Below are positions 11,786-23,534 of a stretch of 64,000 nucleotides of DNA, one piece after another. The notes beneath the pieces were generated by a model. That model made no database searches, was not told the origin of the DNA, and was given only the letters and a program-made list of their open reading frames with translations. Where the stretch lies: assembly GCA_029945375.1 (NCBI GenBank), contig CM057059.1:744001-808000 (forward strand). The letters are read 5' to 3'. Source of the DNA: Agaricus subrufescens (lineage: Eukaryota; Basidiomycota; Agaricomycetes; Agaricales; Agaricaceae). The position numbers and the translations under genes are program-made. The number at the start of each line of letters is the position of its first letter. Within the stretch, counting starts at the first letter, position 1.

Positions 11786-13419
11786 TCAATAAGAAGGCGA
11801 GCCCGTGCGCGCCTCGAGGGTCCTGAACAGGTGCGTGTATTGAGTCGAATGTATAAGCACAACAGCAAAATCGAGGGACCAACCTGAGGGCCTCTTCCTT
11901 AGCTAGGAGCTGCTGCTTCATGAGGCTGATTTCATGCTTGGCCCGCAATTCATATTCGCGCAACTAGATCAACGCAAAGTTAATTAGACAGTATGATGCA
12001 TTAAAGCATGCCGTACCCTTTCTTGTTCCTTGACTAATTGTTGCTCCTTGAGGAGTACACTCTGGTTGGCGAGATCTTCAGGAAGCATCTCTGAATCACT
12101 GAGAACGGGTTAGCATGACCCTCCGAAACACTAAGTTAATGGAACGCACTGAGACTCGTCAAGGATGCTCTTTGAAAGCTTCTCAGTACGATACGTCTCA
12201 TATAGAACATCCTCGGTCAGCATCTTCAGGTCACCGAGGTGAGATCTGGGCCCATCCTTCAGAGAAAGAACCTTTTTGCGGTAGAGACAAGAACGTACCC
12301 AAGAATAGCTCCTCTAAGTCTGACGAAATCACAGTGGCGAGGATTGTCGACCTCAACCAAACCCCAGGGGTATACTCGAGCCCTAACAGGCTCACCGTCG
12401 ATCTCAACTTCCTCTTCAGAGCCGACGACAGCAAAAGGAAGGAGAGCCTAAAAATGAACCAGCGGCAATAAGTCCATACTAGTCTTGTCTCGGTATGCTT
12501 TAACGTACGCGAAGCTCCATGTTGTCCTGGATGGTCTCCTCGTCATCTTCCTCAGGGTCGTACGGGAAATTGTAGATAGGGATATCATAGTGGTCAATAT
12601 CTTCAATGATCTGTGATGGGGTTGGTCAGTCTAGGCGGAAATAGTTGGTGCCTAAGGCACACACCCTCGCTTTAAACGCCTTGAGCTCTGAGGGGGTCAA
12701 GGAATCTGCTTTTCCGATGACGGGAATGACATTGACGCGAGGAGAAAGCCTCTTCATGAGTTCAATATCCATTTCTCGCAGCCTAGAAAAGAAATGGGTC
12801 GATATGTTGACACGTCAGAGAAGGGACCATACGCATGTCCAGTAGGAGGGATGAAGTAGAGCAAAGCGTGCACTCGGTTATCTTTGAAGCGAGGATTACG
12901 CTTGATACGAGATTGCTCGGCTAAAATATCATCATATTGACGTTCGAGATAGTTCATGATTTCCTGGAATCTGATGTGACACGCGACAAATGTGAGTATG
13001 ACACATTAAAAATGAAGTAAACTGGCACTGACGAATTGCTGTTGTTGATAGAATCACCAAATCCCGGGGTATCAACGATAGTGAGCGCGATGCGGATGCC
13101 ATCTTCCTCCAATTCTGGAGTGGCATGAGACAGGAAAAAACTAACGCTGTCGCGACCATACTCACCAACATCAACGGGGCGAATCTCGATACCCTGCTCT
13201 TCATGCGCAGTCTCTGGACTGTCGCAGACTTTGTGGGGTATCAGGTTTGAGTCACACAGGGTGTTGACGAAAGTGGTGCGACCAGTGCCGGAGGCACCTG
13301 TAAAGTACGTGCGACGCTTAAGTGTTGTACGCGACGACTGCCCATGAGAGGTTCGTACCGACGACCATGATGGTGAACTGGACACCCTTGACTTTGCTGC
13401 GTCTTCCAATGAGGGGCAT
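11786..13419 (-). CDS. CDC11: Septin, Cdc11 type
   Basis: Septins are GTP-binding proteins that form hetero-oligomeric filaments at septa, bud necks and hyphal tips. Minus-strand exons: 13419-13359, 13297-13033, 12970-12833, 12782-12665, 12610-12509, 12447-12299, 12245-12150, 12098-12017, 11963-11884, 11822-11786. They close at 375 aa. The basic segment [12 protein letters not shown] lies before the P-loop [12 protein letters not shown], which has Arg-Thr-Thr where most septins have Lys-Ser-Thr; I recall this for the Cdc11 group. The G3 motif is [11 protein letters not shown] and G4 is VIGKAD. The septin unique element follows ([17 protein letters not shown]). The tail is a coiled coil ([20 protein letters not shown]). 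The upstream in-frame start at 13559 would read through intron 1 and is rejected. It is divergent from the gene at 13619 with a 199-bp shared promoter. Confidence 0.95.
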
Positions 13420-13570
13420 GGTGAGCTGGACGAATGTAAGCGAGTCGTGTACGGCAAGCAACGCAAAACTGATCGCAACCCAGTCGCAACCCGCCCGGCC
13501 CGCCTTGTCCCCTGGGCTCTCTTCATTCGATCATATCCACAGGCCAAATATGTGACCACCGGACGGGGGC

Positions 13571-13580
13571 TGTATAAATT
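13571..13580 (+). promoter_or_regulatory. TATA-like box of the 13619 gene
   Basis: A TATAAAT element lies about 45 bases before the ATG at 13619. It argues that the in-frame ATG at 13580, which would sit almost on the box, is not the start. Confidence 0.4.
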
Positions 13581-13618
13581 TGCATGAAAGACACATATTT
13601 TTTCAGTGCTTTTCCTCC

Positions 13619-14744
13619 ATGCCCGTCACCAGGGACCCTCGCATACGACCTCAAAGTCTGACAACGAGAGGTCCCAGACCGAGTCCATCCACTGCTAGGA
13701 GTACCCCTCCACCACAGCAATGTGCGGCTAACTTATCAGACCCCATACAAACGCGTCTGGAAACACCGCCAATATTTCTGCCCTCGCCATCTTCACTGTC
13801 TGTGGGCTGCGGTCAGATTGTGGCAATGGGCCCTCACTCATCAGAACGCAAATGGTTGACCAGAGAGGATCTCAAAAAACTGCCCAAGATTCCAAAAAAT
13901 AAGTGTGGCGTCGAGGCCGCATCAACTTCTACCCCTGTATTACAATCAAAATCAACATTCACCATGTCGGCCCCCGCCACACAAATTCCTATGACGCCGC
14001 CTGGGCATTCCCTCGAATCAGAGCAGCGAGTGTATTCCCCTGGCCCCGAAGAAACAACAAGACCCTGTGCCTTGACTACAACCCCACAAAGGCCAAGATC
14101 TACTGGACCAACTTCGACACAAGCACCAACTGGTGGACCATCCTGCTCAGGATCCTCTCCGGTTATGTCACTTCCAATTAGTCCTCCCTTAACGCCAACG
14201 ATGGATTTTGTTTCCCTACCGTTAGCCAGGAATGTGGGTGGTTCTCTTCCCTCGTCAATGAAGGGCCCCACCCATCCTCAGAAGCGTGATCGCTTGAATA
14301 GGTCCAAGAGAATAGGTGGTGCCCAGGCTACACTTCAACCAGAGGTGAAACAAAGCAAAGGACCATCACGGACCCAGAATGCAGCTCTAGACCTCCAGGG
14401 TACCTTACCCCTTAAGAATGCTAGACAAACATCTAGTCAGGTCTCACAGTCCTCACCTCTGGCCTCCACAGTCACAGATTCCAGTGGCAGGATTACTCAG
14501 AGGGTTGCAAATTCTCAGCGTATGCTTGCTACTTCTGCTTCGCAAAACCGACCACCAAAAGAGTTCAATATGGATTCTTATAATTCCTGTGATTGCAGAT
14601 CTGATGGTGGTCAGGAATGCCCGTACTGTCATATCTTGAAAAGTGCATTTGAGTGAGTTCATTGCGTTCGCTATCACCGTCGGTCTTCTGACTTGTTGTC
14701 CCAGGTTTTGTAAGCGAGTAGATCACATAGTGAAAGATAGATAG
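13619..14744 (+). CDS. Uncharacterised disordered protein with C-terminal Cys cluster
   Basis: Two exons, 13619-14652 and 14705-14744, give 357 aa. The 52-nt intron replaces a premature stop after SAFE with the open tail FCKRVDHIVKDR. Almost the whole protein is Ser/Thr/Pro-rich and basic with no predicted fold. One short block near residue 85 (KWLTREDLKKLPKIPK) looks like an amphipathic or docking segment. The C-terminal 40 residues are different: NSCDCRSDGGQECPYCHILK has four Cys in a CxC-(7)-CPYC spacing with another Cys downstream (EFCKR), suggesting a small metal-binding knuckle. I do not recognise the family. It shares a 199-bp bidirectional promoter with the septin gene, which does not by itself imply a linked function. 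Confidence 0.7.
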
Positions 14745-15212
14745 GAGCACTTCTTTCTTTCTTTCCTTAAGGAACTTAGATCGAGAGGACTGCGATATTT
14801 ATCTATAAATAAAACGAGTCGTTCGCAACCTCAATGTCAAGTGTATCATTCCTCTTTAAAGACCGGCAAATAAGATTAACAATTAACCATTCACGGGAAA
14901 AAAAAATACGCATCCCCAGAGAGAATAGTAGGTGTCGGCTGGAAAAATAAAGGCACGCACGCCGAGCCTTGTGCCATATAATACATTCCCACAACGCTTG
15001 GCCCATAGACTCTTTAAATTTTTCCGAGCATTCCTCTTCCTGTTTCATATGGATGCATGGTCTATTTCATCTCATCAGATCTACGCACGCCGGCACATGG
15101 AAACACGGACGAGCGAACAAATGCGGCTGTAAGGATTGATCGGATGATGGCCGGAACATTCAGTAGCCGTTCCCCCATGATGACGTCTCTAATTTTCTTC
15201 CTCTGATCCACC
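14745..15212. other. Intergenic spacer before MDM31
   Basis: Holds the 3' untranslated region of the 13619 gene, with TTTC repeats near 14752-14767, and the MDM31 promoter. I see no gene in it. Confidence 0.6.
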
Positions 15213-18027
15213 ATGTCCGCCCTCTCTGCTCACTGTAGCAGAGCATTCTCGACAGTGTCTAGACACTCAATACGCACATCTCCGACCAATGGTGCAACAC
15301 TAGATCGCTACAGTGTCATCCGAAATTTTTTTCGGAATCAAACCACTCCAATGCCGACTTTCCCTCCTCAAAGATCCACAGCTCTTTTCGCATGGAAACA
15401 TCAGCCGCAAACACGACAACGGGTCGCAGTCTTGCAGCAGAGCCTGTCAAGTAGACTATTCACCTCTAATACTGGATGTCCTGGGTTTGTGCGACGGATA
15501 CATACCCATCCCGCGTCTATGAACATGAACAAGCCGCGCGACGATCCAAAGCCACCGGACCCGCAGCCACAGGCGCGGCAAACCTCTTCCAATGACTCAG
15601 AAGAGCCAGCGACGTCTAATGATACCTACGAAATCCCATGTACATGTCGCGGCTCCCCGAGCAATCCCCGAAAACCGACACCCTCACCCACTCCACTGCA
15701 GAGCCATTCACTGCATCAACCTCATAAACAACAATTTGACCCTTCTCACCCACCAAAACATCTAGAAGGCTACTCCCGCTTTTTTCGGCGACTGGCAATG
15801 TCCCTACCACACCCACACCGACCCACACGCGACGAGTTCCTCAGTGTAGCTACCGGATTTTGGCAGCGACTGAATATACGTTTCAAATGGTTTACTATCA
15901 AATCATTTCGAAAGTTCAATGCAGATGATATTTCTGCGTTCATTACTTGGTTTCTAATGAGTCAAACATTATGGATTTTTGTTGGAACGTGAGTTTTTCT
16001 TTGTTTCAGGGTGTATTGCAGGGTCTGATCCGTCATACAGCACGACATTCTTCTCTGTGATTTTTGCGATCGCGAACAGTCTGCGACTACAACGTGTGTT
16101 TTTTCCCGTTTCCTCGAGGTAATGCCACGCGCCTAAATTTGGACTCTTTCTTTAGATTACATTGCGCGGGCAATCAGCGACTACCTGACTTCCGAGACGG
16201 GCGTCATCATAATCTTCGAGTCTGCCATAGTCCCAAAGTGGCGTGAATCGCGGATATCTTTCAAGAACGTTTACGTCTCTCGTCGGTTACCCGAAAATGC
16301 TGCAAAAAAACTTCGAGTCAAGGGAAATGAACATCTTACGGCAGCTGGATACGATGTCAGCAACCATCCAGGGTACTATCAATTGAATGATGAAGAGGAT
16401 GAATGTACTGCACCGGTTGCTTTGGATGAACAGGACACAAACTTTTCATTGTTTGACCTGAATATCGATTCGGTTGATGTTACTCTGTCCCTTTCCAGAT
16501 GGTTGGATGGAAAAGGGTTGGTGGAAGATGCCGTGGTGAAGGGCGTGCGCGGCGTGCTTGGTGCGTGTGTTGTCCCTCCTTTCATTTCACAAAAGGTTTG
16601 GCTCATTAGCTTGTAGATCGGACAAATGTTTTTTGGGACCCAGATAATCCACTGGACCCAGCGTTATTCAGGCATAAATACATTCCAGGAGACTTTGAGC
16701 TGGAGTCTTTGCAGCTGGAAGATTTATTGATCACGGTGTATCAGCCTGGCGGTTTTCGTCCTTTCACTGCTTCAATCTTCCGTGCCGACATCCGAGAGTT
16801 CAGAAAGCGGTGGTTGTTCTATGATTTCTTATGCGCGGAAAATGTTGTTGGACAATTCGACAATTGTCTGTTCAGCCTTCATAAACCACAGAGTATCGGA
16901 CGTACAACAGAAAAAGACTTGGAGGATGGCGAATGGGTTCGCATGGTATGCCATTTCTCTCCTTGATTCCGGTTTCGGACTAAGACATTCCTACAGAGCC
17001 GGATTCGTATTGATGGCGTGAACATTGACCACCTCCAAAATTCGACCACAACAACGGAAGGTCCTATCTCTTGGATAACCTCAGGCAAAGTCGATGCTGT
17101 CCTCGACATTAAATTCCCCAGAGATCCGCATGGAGACTTGCCTCTCAATGCACTCTTGGGCGAAATTGCCGACGCAATCACGACTTCGATCAATAATATG
17201 AATGAACAGGACAGCCATCCTGAACGTAAACGCATTCCGGGACAAAGAGAGCTCGCAAGACCTCCATTGAGTGCGCCTGATGATGGAGGCGCTGAGGCCA
17301 TTTCTGGTGACGACGAAGAAGAGTTGAAGATTGTGATCGACATGGATTTACGGTTTCGCGATTTAAAAGCTGCAGTGCCGATCTTTAACAACGACTTAAG
17401 TTATGTGAATAATGCTTTTATTCGACCCATTGTTGCCTTCATGAAGTGAGCGCGTTCCTCGTGCCCAAAGTCGAACCAACTCAAACCTTCTTTTTTACTT
17501 AACAGTGCCAACCGTACCCTGGTTCCAATCCACTGCCGAATGGTGAAGAAGTTGAGTGACTTTGATGGATCATGGACCGTAAGTGATCTTCAGATGCCGA
17601 AATGCGATCCATTCTCACCAACTTTTTATTCCTAGATGTGGGAGTGTGAGTGGCGTCAAACTATATGATCATATGGTCAGACGAACTGATGTTTACGTTC
17701 AACAGCGGGGCTCATGGATGAAATTTCAATCAAAGTACGTTATTTTTCTCATGTCAGTCTTACGTCTACATCTGACCGGGCTTTTCGTGAATATAGACTT
17801 ATGACGCACTCGCTTATCATGTGAGCCAATCGAATATGAATCGCCAACGTATCAGGACCGTTAGTCTTTGGAGTTTACAAATGACCGCGAATGCCATCCT
17901 TTCGGCATTAAGAAACATAGCGGACCCCGTTTCGGCACATCTGAAGGAAGTTTATTTAACGGGGCAACAAGGGATGTCAATTGGGTTTTATGACAGTATA
18001 CCCATTCCAATGAGCGATGAAATCTAG
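15213..18027 (+). CDS. MDM31: Mdm31-family mitochondrial inner-membrane protein
   Basis: Mdm31/Mdm32 proteins sit in the mitochondrial inner membrane and affect mitochondrial shape, mtDNA inheritance and phospholipid homeostasis. The N-terminus is Ser/Arg-rich without acidic residues (MSALSAHCSRAFSTVSRHSI), as expected of a matrix-targeting presequence. The family core begins with FNADDISAFITWFLMSQTLW and a membrane segment, then SAIVPKWRESRISFKNVYVS, NIDSVDVTLSLSRWLDGKGL, EWVRMSRIRIDGVNIDHLQN and LVPIHCRMVKKLSDFDGSWT. The C-terminus is FYDSIPIPMSDEI. Introns fall near 15990-16040, 16112-16154, 16561-16614, 16946-16997, 17446-17504, 17580-17636, 17648-17705 and 17735-17798, most supported by frame closure. 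The stop is 53 bases from the stop of the convergent methyltransferase gene. Confidence 0.93.
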
Positions 18028-18080
18028 GTGAGTAGGCTACCTTGAAGTAGGCACGCATTTAAACATATTTAGCATGTTTT

Positions 18081-19882
18081 CTAATGTTTGGGTTTGAAGA
18101 GATAATGCCCGACTCCCCATCTGTTCAAGAGTGTAAGAATCAGTCATGCCGGCTGAACATATGACTACACACTCTTGTCCCCCGTTCAGGTCAAACAATT
18201 CTGAACAGGCCATATAAAATACGCGGAACCTGTGATACGTTGTCGATCAGATCGATGTGTGAACAAAAGGGGCTGCTTACCTGTAGAAGGCTTTTCTGCC
18301 CTCTTCTGCCGGGTTACCCTTCGCAACGGCGTCCCGCTCGAGTTCCTGTAATCCTTCTTCATTTCACGTGGGTAAAATGTCAGTAGGAAACGGGATCGTT
18401 GGAGAGAAGCTGGGGCACCTTTACTGTGTCTATCTTGGGTCTCTAGCCAATGTTCACATGTTCTGGAGTAGTTTGTGCCAGAAATAAACCAACTCTTCAC
18501 CAAAGTTAGATCCTCTTGGAAATAAGTCTGAACGACATATGATTGGTCAGTATCTTGACTCGGCAAAGGGGGGGTTTTATGATTGACGCGGTACTCACGA
18601 AAAGATCGTGTGAAGGCATTGTACCCCCTATGTAGTATTCAATTGGTAAAGGATTTGGAAAGTCCGTTTTGCATGGAGACAATTGGATAATGATGGGACT
18701 TACCCGAGAAAAAATTCTTAGCCATCCAGCCGTCATCTTCAACAAAATGGTATGGCATAGATTTATGACAAAAGATGTGTATGAATAGGAGTGCAGGGTC
18801 GTCGGTACCTTCCTTAGTCGGTCGGAGCCAGGTAGATACTTTTTGGAAGAGTGCTTTGTAGTTCTTCATATGCTCAAACATCTATGTGTCATGATGATGT
18901 CCAGCTCCCGCTTAAACCAAACCGATGATAGATGCGAAGCGGTGCTTTACCTCAATAGACAAAATACGGTCGAACCTTTGAATTGTTCAGATAAGGTTGA
19001 GTTATACTTGTTTTGGAGACGGAGCACGACTTACTTTTTGGTAACATCAAAATCAAACGTATTGACATCTGCGGTGATAATCTATTGAATTCTTTTAGTC
19101 ATGGTTAAACGGTAAATTATCTTTTGACACCTCTAGATTCGTCAATCCCCGTTCTTGAGCTGCCAAGTCGATATGTATCTTTTGCGTCGCCGAGTTTGAG
19201 AGACCAGTGATTTTCGCATTGGGATACTTCTGATGAACAGCCAAAGTTTCTTAGAGAAGAGGCTAGTCGCGCGGTCAACGATAGTTTGTGATGCACACCT
19301 TGGCTAAGAAAAGAGATAGACTTCCCCAGCCTTTGCTTTCCTGGTTACCATCAGAACCCTGAGTTTGAGAAAGGATCATACCGCATCCAAGGTCGAGGAT
19401 TTCCATTCCATCCTGTAGTTGCGCCTTCGAGCAGTAGCTTTCGAGCATACACTCCTCTGCTTGCGCTAGAGTTTCCTTCCCAGTAGGGTACAGGCAAGAG
19501 GAGTATTTAGCCCGAGGTCCCAAGGTCGACAACATGAACTTGGTTGAAACCTAAGGCATCTACTGAGCTAAAACAGTGGTTGTCAATATCTACTTTGGCG
19601 AATTCACCTCATAATGCTGTTCGTTGGCTTTGGCGGGAAGATCTGCAATAACAGCACGTGCTTTCACATCTTCAATCCACTTCATCTTAGCGGCGTGATT
19701 GGCTTCGAAAGAGCCGTGGTCAATCTCGCGAAGACGCTCATGACAAAGTCGACGAATGACACGTCGTACAACAAAATCTGGGACCAGACCCTAGGTTGCA
19801 CCGCGTTAGACGAGAGAGGTGGAGCTCTGTAGTGACGGACCCTATCAAGCAGGTTGTATCCGATAGGCAGAATATGATCCAT
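18081..19882 (-). CDS. SAM-dependent methyltransferase, cyclopropane-synthase / coclaurine-NMT-like
   Basis: The family transfers a methyl group from S-adenosylmethionine; the fungal substrate is not known from sequence. The start exon (MDHILPIGYNLLDR, 19882-19841) joins GLVPDFVVRRVIRRL. Then come HYEVSTKFMLSTLGPRAKYS, the SAM-binding motif I EILDLGCGWGSLSLFLAK (split by an intron after the second Gly codon begins), KYPNAKITGLSNSATQKIHI, RILSIEMFEHMKNY, FIHIFCHKSMPYHFVEDDGW and DLTLVKSWFISGTNYSRTCE. The C-terminus is recovered by two late introns: FRVFYMACSELFDLNGGQEW then GVGHYLFKPKH. Without the last intron (donor at GA|GTGTGT) the frame would end early. Related proteins in plants methylate benzylisoquinolines, but that activity should not be assumed here. 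It is in tandem behind the Bax-inhibitor gene. Confidence 0.9.
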
Positions 19883-20060
19883 GGACGAAGAGAGGTAACA
19901 CAAAAAGGTAGATTATTTATGGACCATCTACAAAGCAGGCCTTCTGACAGGCGTGTGAACGGTAAAAGGTGCTGTGGCGCACCGCAAAGCTGACCAGTAA
20001 GAATATACTTTACATATACATAATCGAGCAAGCAGAACAAACTCATTTAGGCGATTGAAA

Positions 20061-21236
20061 TTACCGATCTTGCAGGTCGTTGAGGAGCCGCAGGATGTTG
20101 AGGACTGACAAAGTGATCAGTTTGCATATACTGGAAGATGAGTAGAAACCTTACAAAGATTGATGAAGCTGAGGAAGGAGCTCACGTCAGCAAGGGTCCA
20201 ATGGGCAACTGAGGGGACATACTCAAGATACAAACTGATTGCACCCATGATGTACTCATCGGGAGACAGCCGTTTGTTGATAATGTAGGTATCATAGACC
20301 ACATAACCGCTAAAGATGAGACAACCGCCAATGGCAAAAATGAGGTCCATCGTACGACTGAAGGGAAGGAATATGCCAATGAATCCCGTCATCACCAAGG
20401 CGATGAGGGCTCCAAAAAGGAAAGGACCCATCCCAGAGAAGTCATACTTGGACTGCAACGTGAATAGAGTTAGACCGATGAAAACCCCGAGAGTGATCAA
20501 CCTAGAAGGGTGAGGCTCAAGTCCGAGGAGTAAACCAGAGTACTTACAATGCTTGGAGTACCAGTGTAGTGTCGTACAAGGCAACCACTACACCAAGAGT
20601 GAAGGCTTCCATCAACGTGAACGTCGAAAGGAGAACAAAGTTCCAAGGCGGGGAGTGACGTTTCCAGTAGAGCAAACCGAGATTAATGAGAGTGCCAAAA
20701 AGAGGAACATAGAAAGACCAAGTACTGTGAGAGTGTAAGAATGACGCATAGAACGCAAAAGGTGGAGACGAACTGCGTCTGGACCCAAAACATAGCTCGA
20801 TCGGATTGGGAGATCAGGCCTCCTACAAGACAGGTCGCAGCCTACATACCGCAGAATCAGAAAGATATCTGGGGATGTAAAGCGAAGAAACATACAATCT
20901 GACACACTGTAGAATAGGGTCAGCTCCATGTATAAGGGTCGAGCTGTGATGCTTACAGAGGATAGAGTAGACTTTGCGAACGAACGCATTTCTGATTTCA
21001 AGAGAGCTTTCAGAAACGGAGACGCCGTACTTGGTCACGTCAGAAGGTGAGACAGTGAAGAAAAGGTTCAAAACACTGACCTTGAAGTCATCGGGGAGAT
21101 CACCAGCAGCAGGTTGGTTGTAGATACCTCCACCTGCCGGCGCTCTGCTAGATTCAGCAATAAGAGGTTCAGTAAGGTTGCGATCTTCTCGCTGGGCACT
21201 AGTGCCGTAGGACGGTGGTGGGACTGGATAGCTCAT
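20061..21236 (-). CDS. BXI1: Bax inhibitor-1 / LifeGuard family membrane protein
   Basis: TMBIM/Bxi1 proteins are multi-pass membrane proteins of the ER, Golgi or vacuole that act as Ca2+ leak channels and modulate cell death. The N-terminus is a Pro-rich cytosolic tail (MSYPVPPPSYGTSAQRED) followed by DDFKYGVSVSESSLEIRNAF, the family hallmark before the first membrane helix. Later segments include SDRAMFWVQTHTWSFYVPLF, STFTLMEAFTLGVVVALYD, GMGPFLFGALIALVMTGFIG, and AIGGCLIFSGYVVYDTYIIN with SPDEYIMGAISLYLE. The end is LNILRLLNDLQDR. At least five introns are needed; one uses donor GTTCGT and joins VQTH to TWSF. It is divergent from the coiled-coil gene at 21335 with only 98 bases between start codons. 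Confidence 0.92.
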
Positions 21237-21334
21237 GATGGTCGCGGCGAAGAAGCGCTGCGCCGGGGAACTATGAGTGGTGTCACTGACTAAGCCGGTA
21301 TTGTATTGTGTTGTCGATCAGTGGCTGTGCTGCT

Positions 21335-23534
21335 ATGATGGCTCTCCGTCTTTCAGCATCTCTAGGCGAACTCGACAAGCTGGCTTGTTGCATCTCGGTC
21401 TCTGACACTACCTTGGCAAACTACATGGACAATCTGCCCTCTTCTATTGCTACTCTGCACTCGCAACTCGCCCTGGCCAGACAGCAAATACTTCTATTGG
21501 AATCTGAAAACTCATTTTTCCGGGAAGAAGTCGACAGCCTTCAACGTAACACCAGCTCTTTGATTGCGGAAATTTCAGTTCTTCAGGTTACTCTCGATTA
21601 CGTTAAACAAAGCAAGGTTCTCTGCTTCCCGCCTCCCGATAAGGAGAAGATTTTCCAGCTTGAGAAGCGGGTGGCTGACTATCAGAAAATTATCCACGTG
21701 CTAGCGGACGGATTAAACCTTGATCCAAATATCATCGTGGAACCAACTTATCCAGGTATTCATCATGGCCGAGAATCGGAGAGTGCACTGGTTGAGGCTA
21801 TTCAGAACGCAGCCCGTAAGAAGGATTCCCCGTGGTCGAGAATCCTGCCTATTCTAGCCAATTCTGCGCAGGAAAAGCATATAGCCGCCATTAACCTAAT
21901 CTTGGATACTCGCAAGGATTTACACAACATGGAAAAACTTGCTCACTTCTGGAAAGCTCGGGCAACGATGGCCCGTCCGGTTGCTTTCTACCGTCACATG
22001 CCTGGCAATCCACCCAGGTCAACTGCAGAGGTACCATCCACAGTTTTATTACCCGACAGACCTCCGCTTTTGGTTCCTGTGCCCTCGCGACATTTGAAAG
22101 AGAGTGTTCCTCGTGACACAACTTCCTCTGGTCGCCCCTTGAGGTGCTCACATTCTGATGGGGTAAGGTCATCAGCAAACAGATCTATCCGCAAAATTCG
22201 AACTGGGTCCGTACGCCGGGCCGCCTCTCAAGATTTCAAGGATCTAGACATCCAGGTTCCGGAGAAGAGACATGGCTTCATAATGCCTTGTATAGTCAGT
22301 TCCCATCCCGCATTCTGTGAACAATATGCTGATGACCCGGTTATAGAAATCAGACCGGGACGAGCATTTTTCTGCCCTTCCCAATACCCGTTCTGGTTTG
22401 AATGGATTCCGCAATGCTGGAACAGGCTCCGCAGCCCTCTCCACTTCAAGGTCGTCATATGGGCTTGATTCTACTTCTTATCGAGTCTCCTTAAAGACTG
22501 CACGAGTCTTTCAGTCGGCTGAACGTCTGTGTGCAACGTTCAGCAGTGGAAGCTTAGGATCTCTCGAGGCATCTACTCTTTCTGAACCTAACACCGATAC
22601 AGCTATGGACGCCTTCCCTGATGATTCACAGTCCCTTCAGGATCTCATTATTATCGGTTCCGCGACTTCGGTCAAACTTCGGGACTCAACACAACCCAAT
22701 CAGGAATCTAACTCTGGTTCTAGACATTCTGGTCGAATTAAGAGCCTTGATAACCCCGACCGCATCGATGATCGTAATTTTACTTTCCCCGGAAGCAAGA
22801 AGGTTCGGGGGCGAGGATCGGAAAAAATTGGCGTGCATCCTCCTGCCTCAATAAAACTGACAGAAGATCATACAGCTTCATTCCCGTCAATTAGGGCCAG
22901 TACTACATCCAGGGCTTCGGCCAGTCAACCCATGACACGAACGGTTCGGCCATGCCGTAGTGGTGTTTCCGCGTACCAATCGAAGGCTGGACAGTCATTC
23001 TCTAATCAAAGTAGGACCGCTCCACCTTCTCTGCGCTTACATATCTCTTCATCTTCAATTCTAACTCGGGCACCTCAACAAACACCGAATTCAGGCTTCA
23101 CCCTCAAATCCGCGTTAGCTAAGCCTAGTACTATAACATCCGAAATACCACAACGCCCTCCGTTAATTACGCCTAATCACGAGGCCAAACAACCTCTACC
23201 ACCCAGCTCGAAACTTCCAAGTCGGCTTAGGGTAGTCAATAACGGTGTGCAGGGCGACTTGAGCTCCAATGAGGCATTGCCGTCAAAGTTGTCTTCTAGG
23301 CAACGGCAACCCAGACCTGATATTACATCCCGAGATAGGAACTTGCCGAAATCAATGGGCACTCGGGATGGAATACTGCCTTCCCAACTCGTCAGCCGTG
23401 GAAGAAGTGAGAGGGGCAAACCTACTGGTTCGATGTCAGGGACGACGGGAGTCACTGGTAGAGATCTAAGCCACAGGTCTTCTGCCAAAGCAAAAACAGC
23501 GCCTGTAGAAGGACAGAGGACCAAGAGAACGTAG
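21335..23534 (+). CDS. Uncharacterised coiled-coil protein with PWSR motif, paralogue of the left-edge gene
   Basis: Two exons (21335-22255 and 22347-23534) close at 702 aa. The 91-nt intron has a weak GTTCCG donor, but it joins DFKDLDIQ to KSDRDEHFSALPNT and links two large open frames that otherwise have no reason to abut. Residues about 30-130 form a coiled coil (HSQLALARQQILLLESEN). About 160-200 hold AIQNAARKKDSPWSRILPI, then a helical stretch. The rest is Ser/Arg/Pro-rich and basic, probably disordered. Both conserved blocks match the partial gene at 1-648, so this is a small family. No known domain is recognisable. The GTG at 21308 is not taken as the start; the ATG pair at 21335/21338 is. 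Confidence 0.8.

Noticed and set aside
13420..13559. N-terminal extension of the septin frame to 13559
   Set aside because: It reads through intron 1 in the wrong frame; the spliced start [12 protein letters not shown] fits septins.
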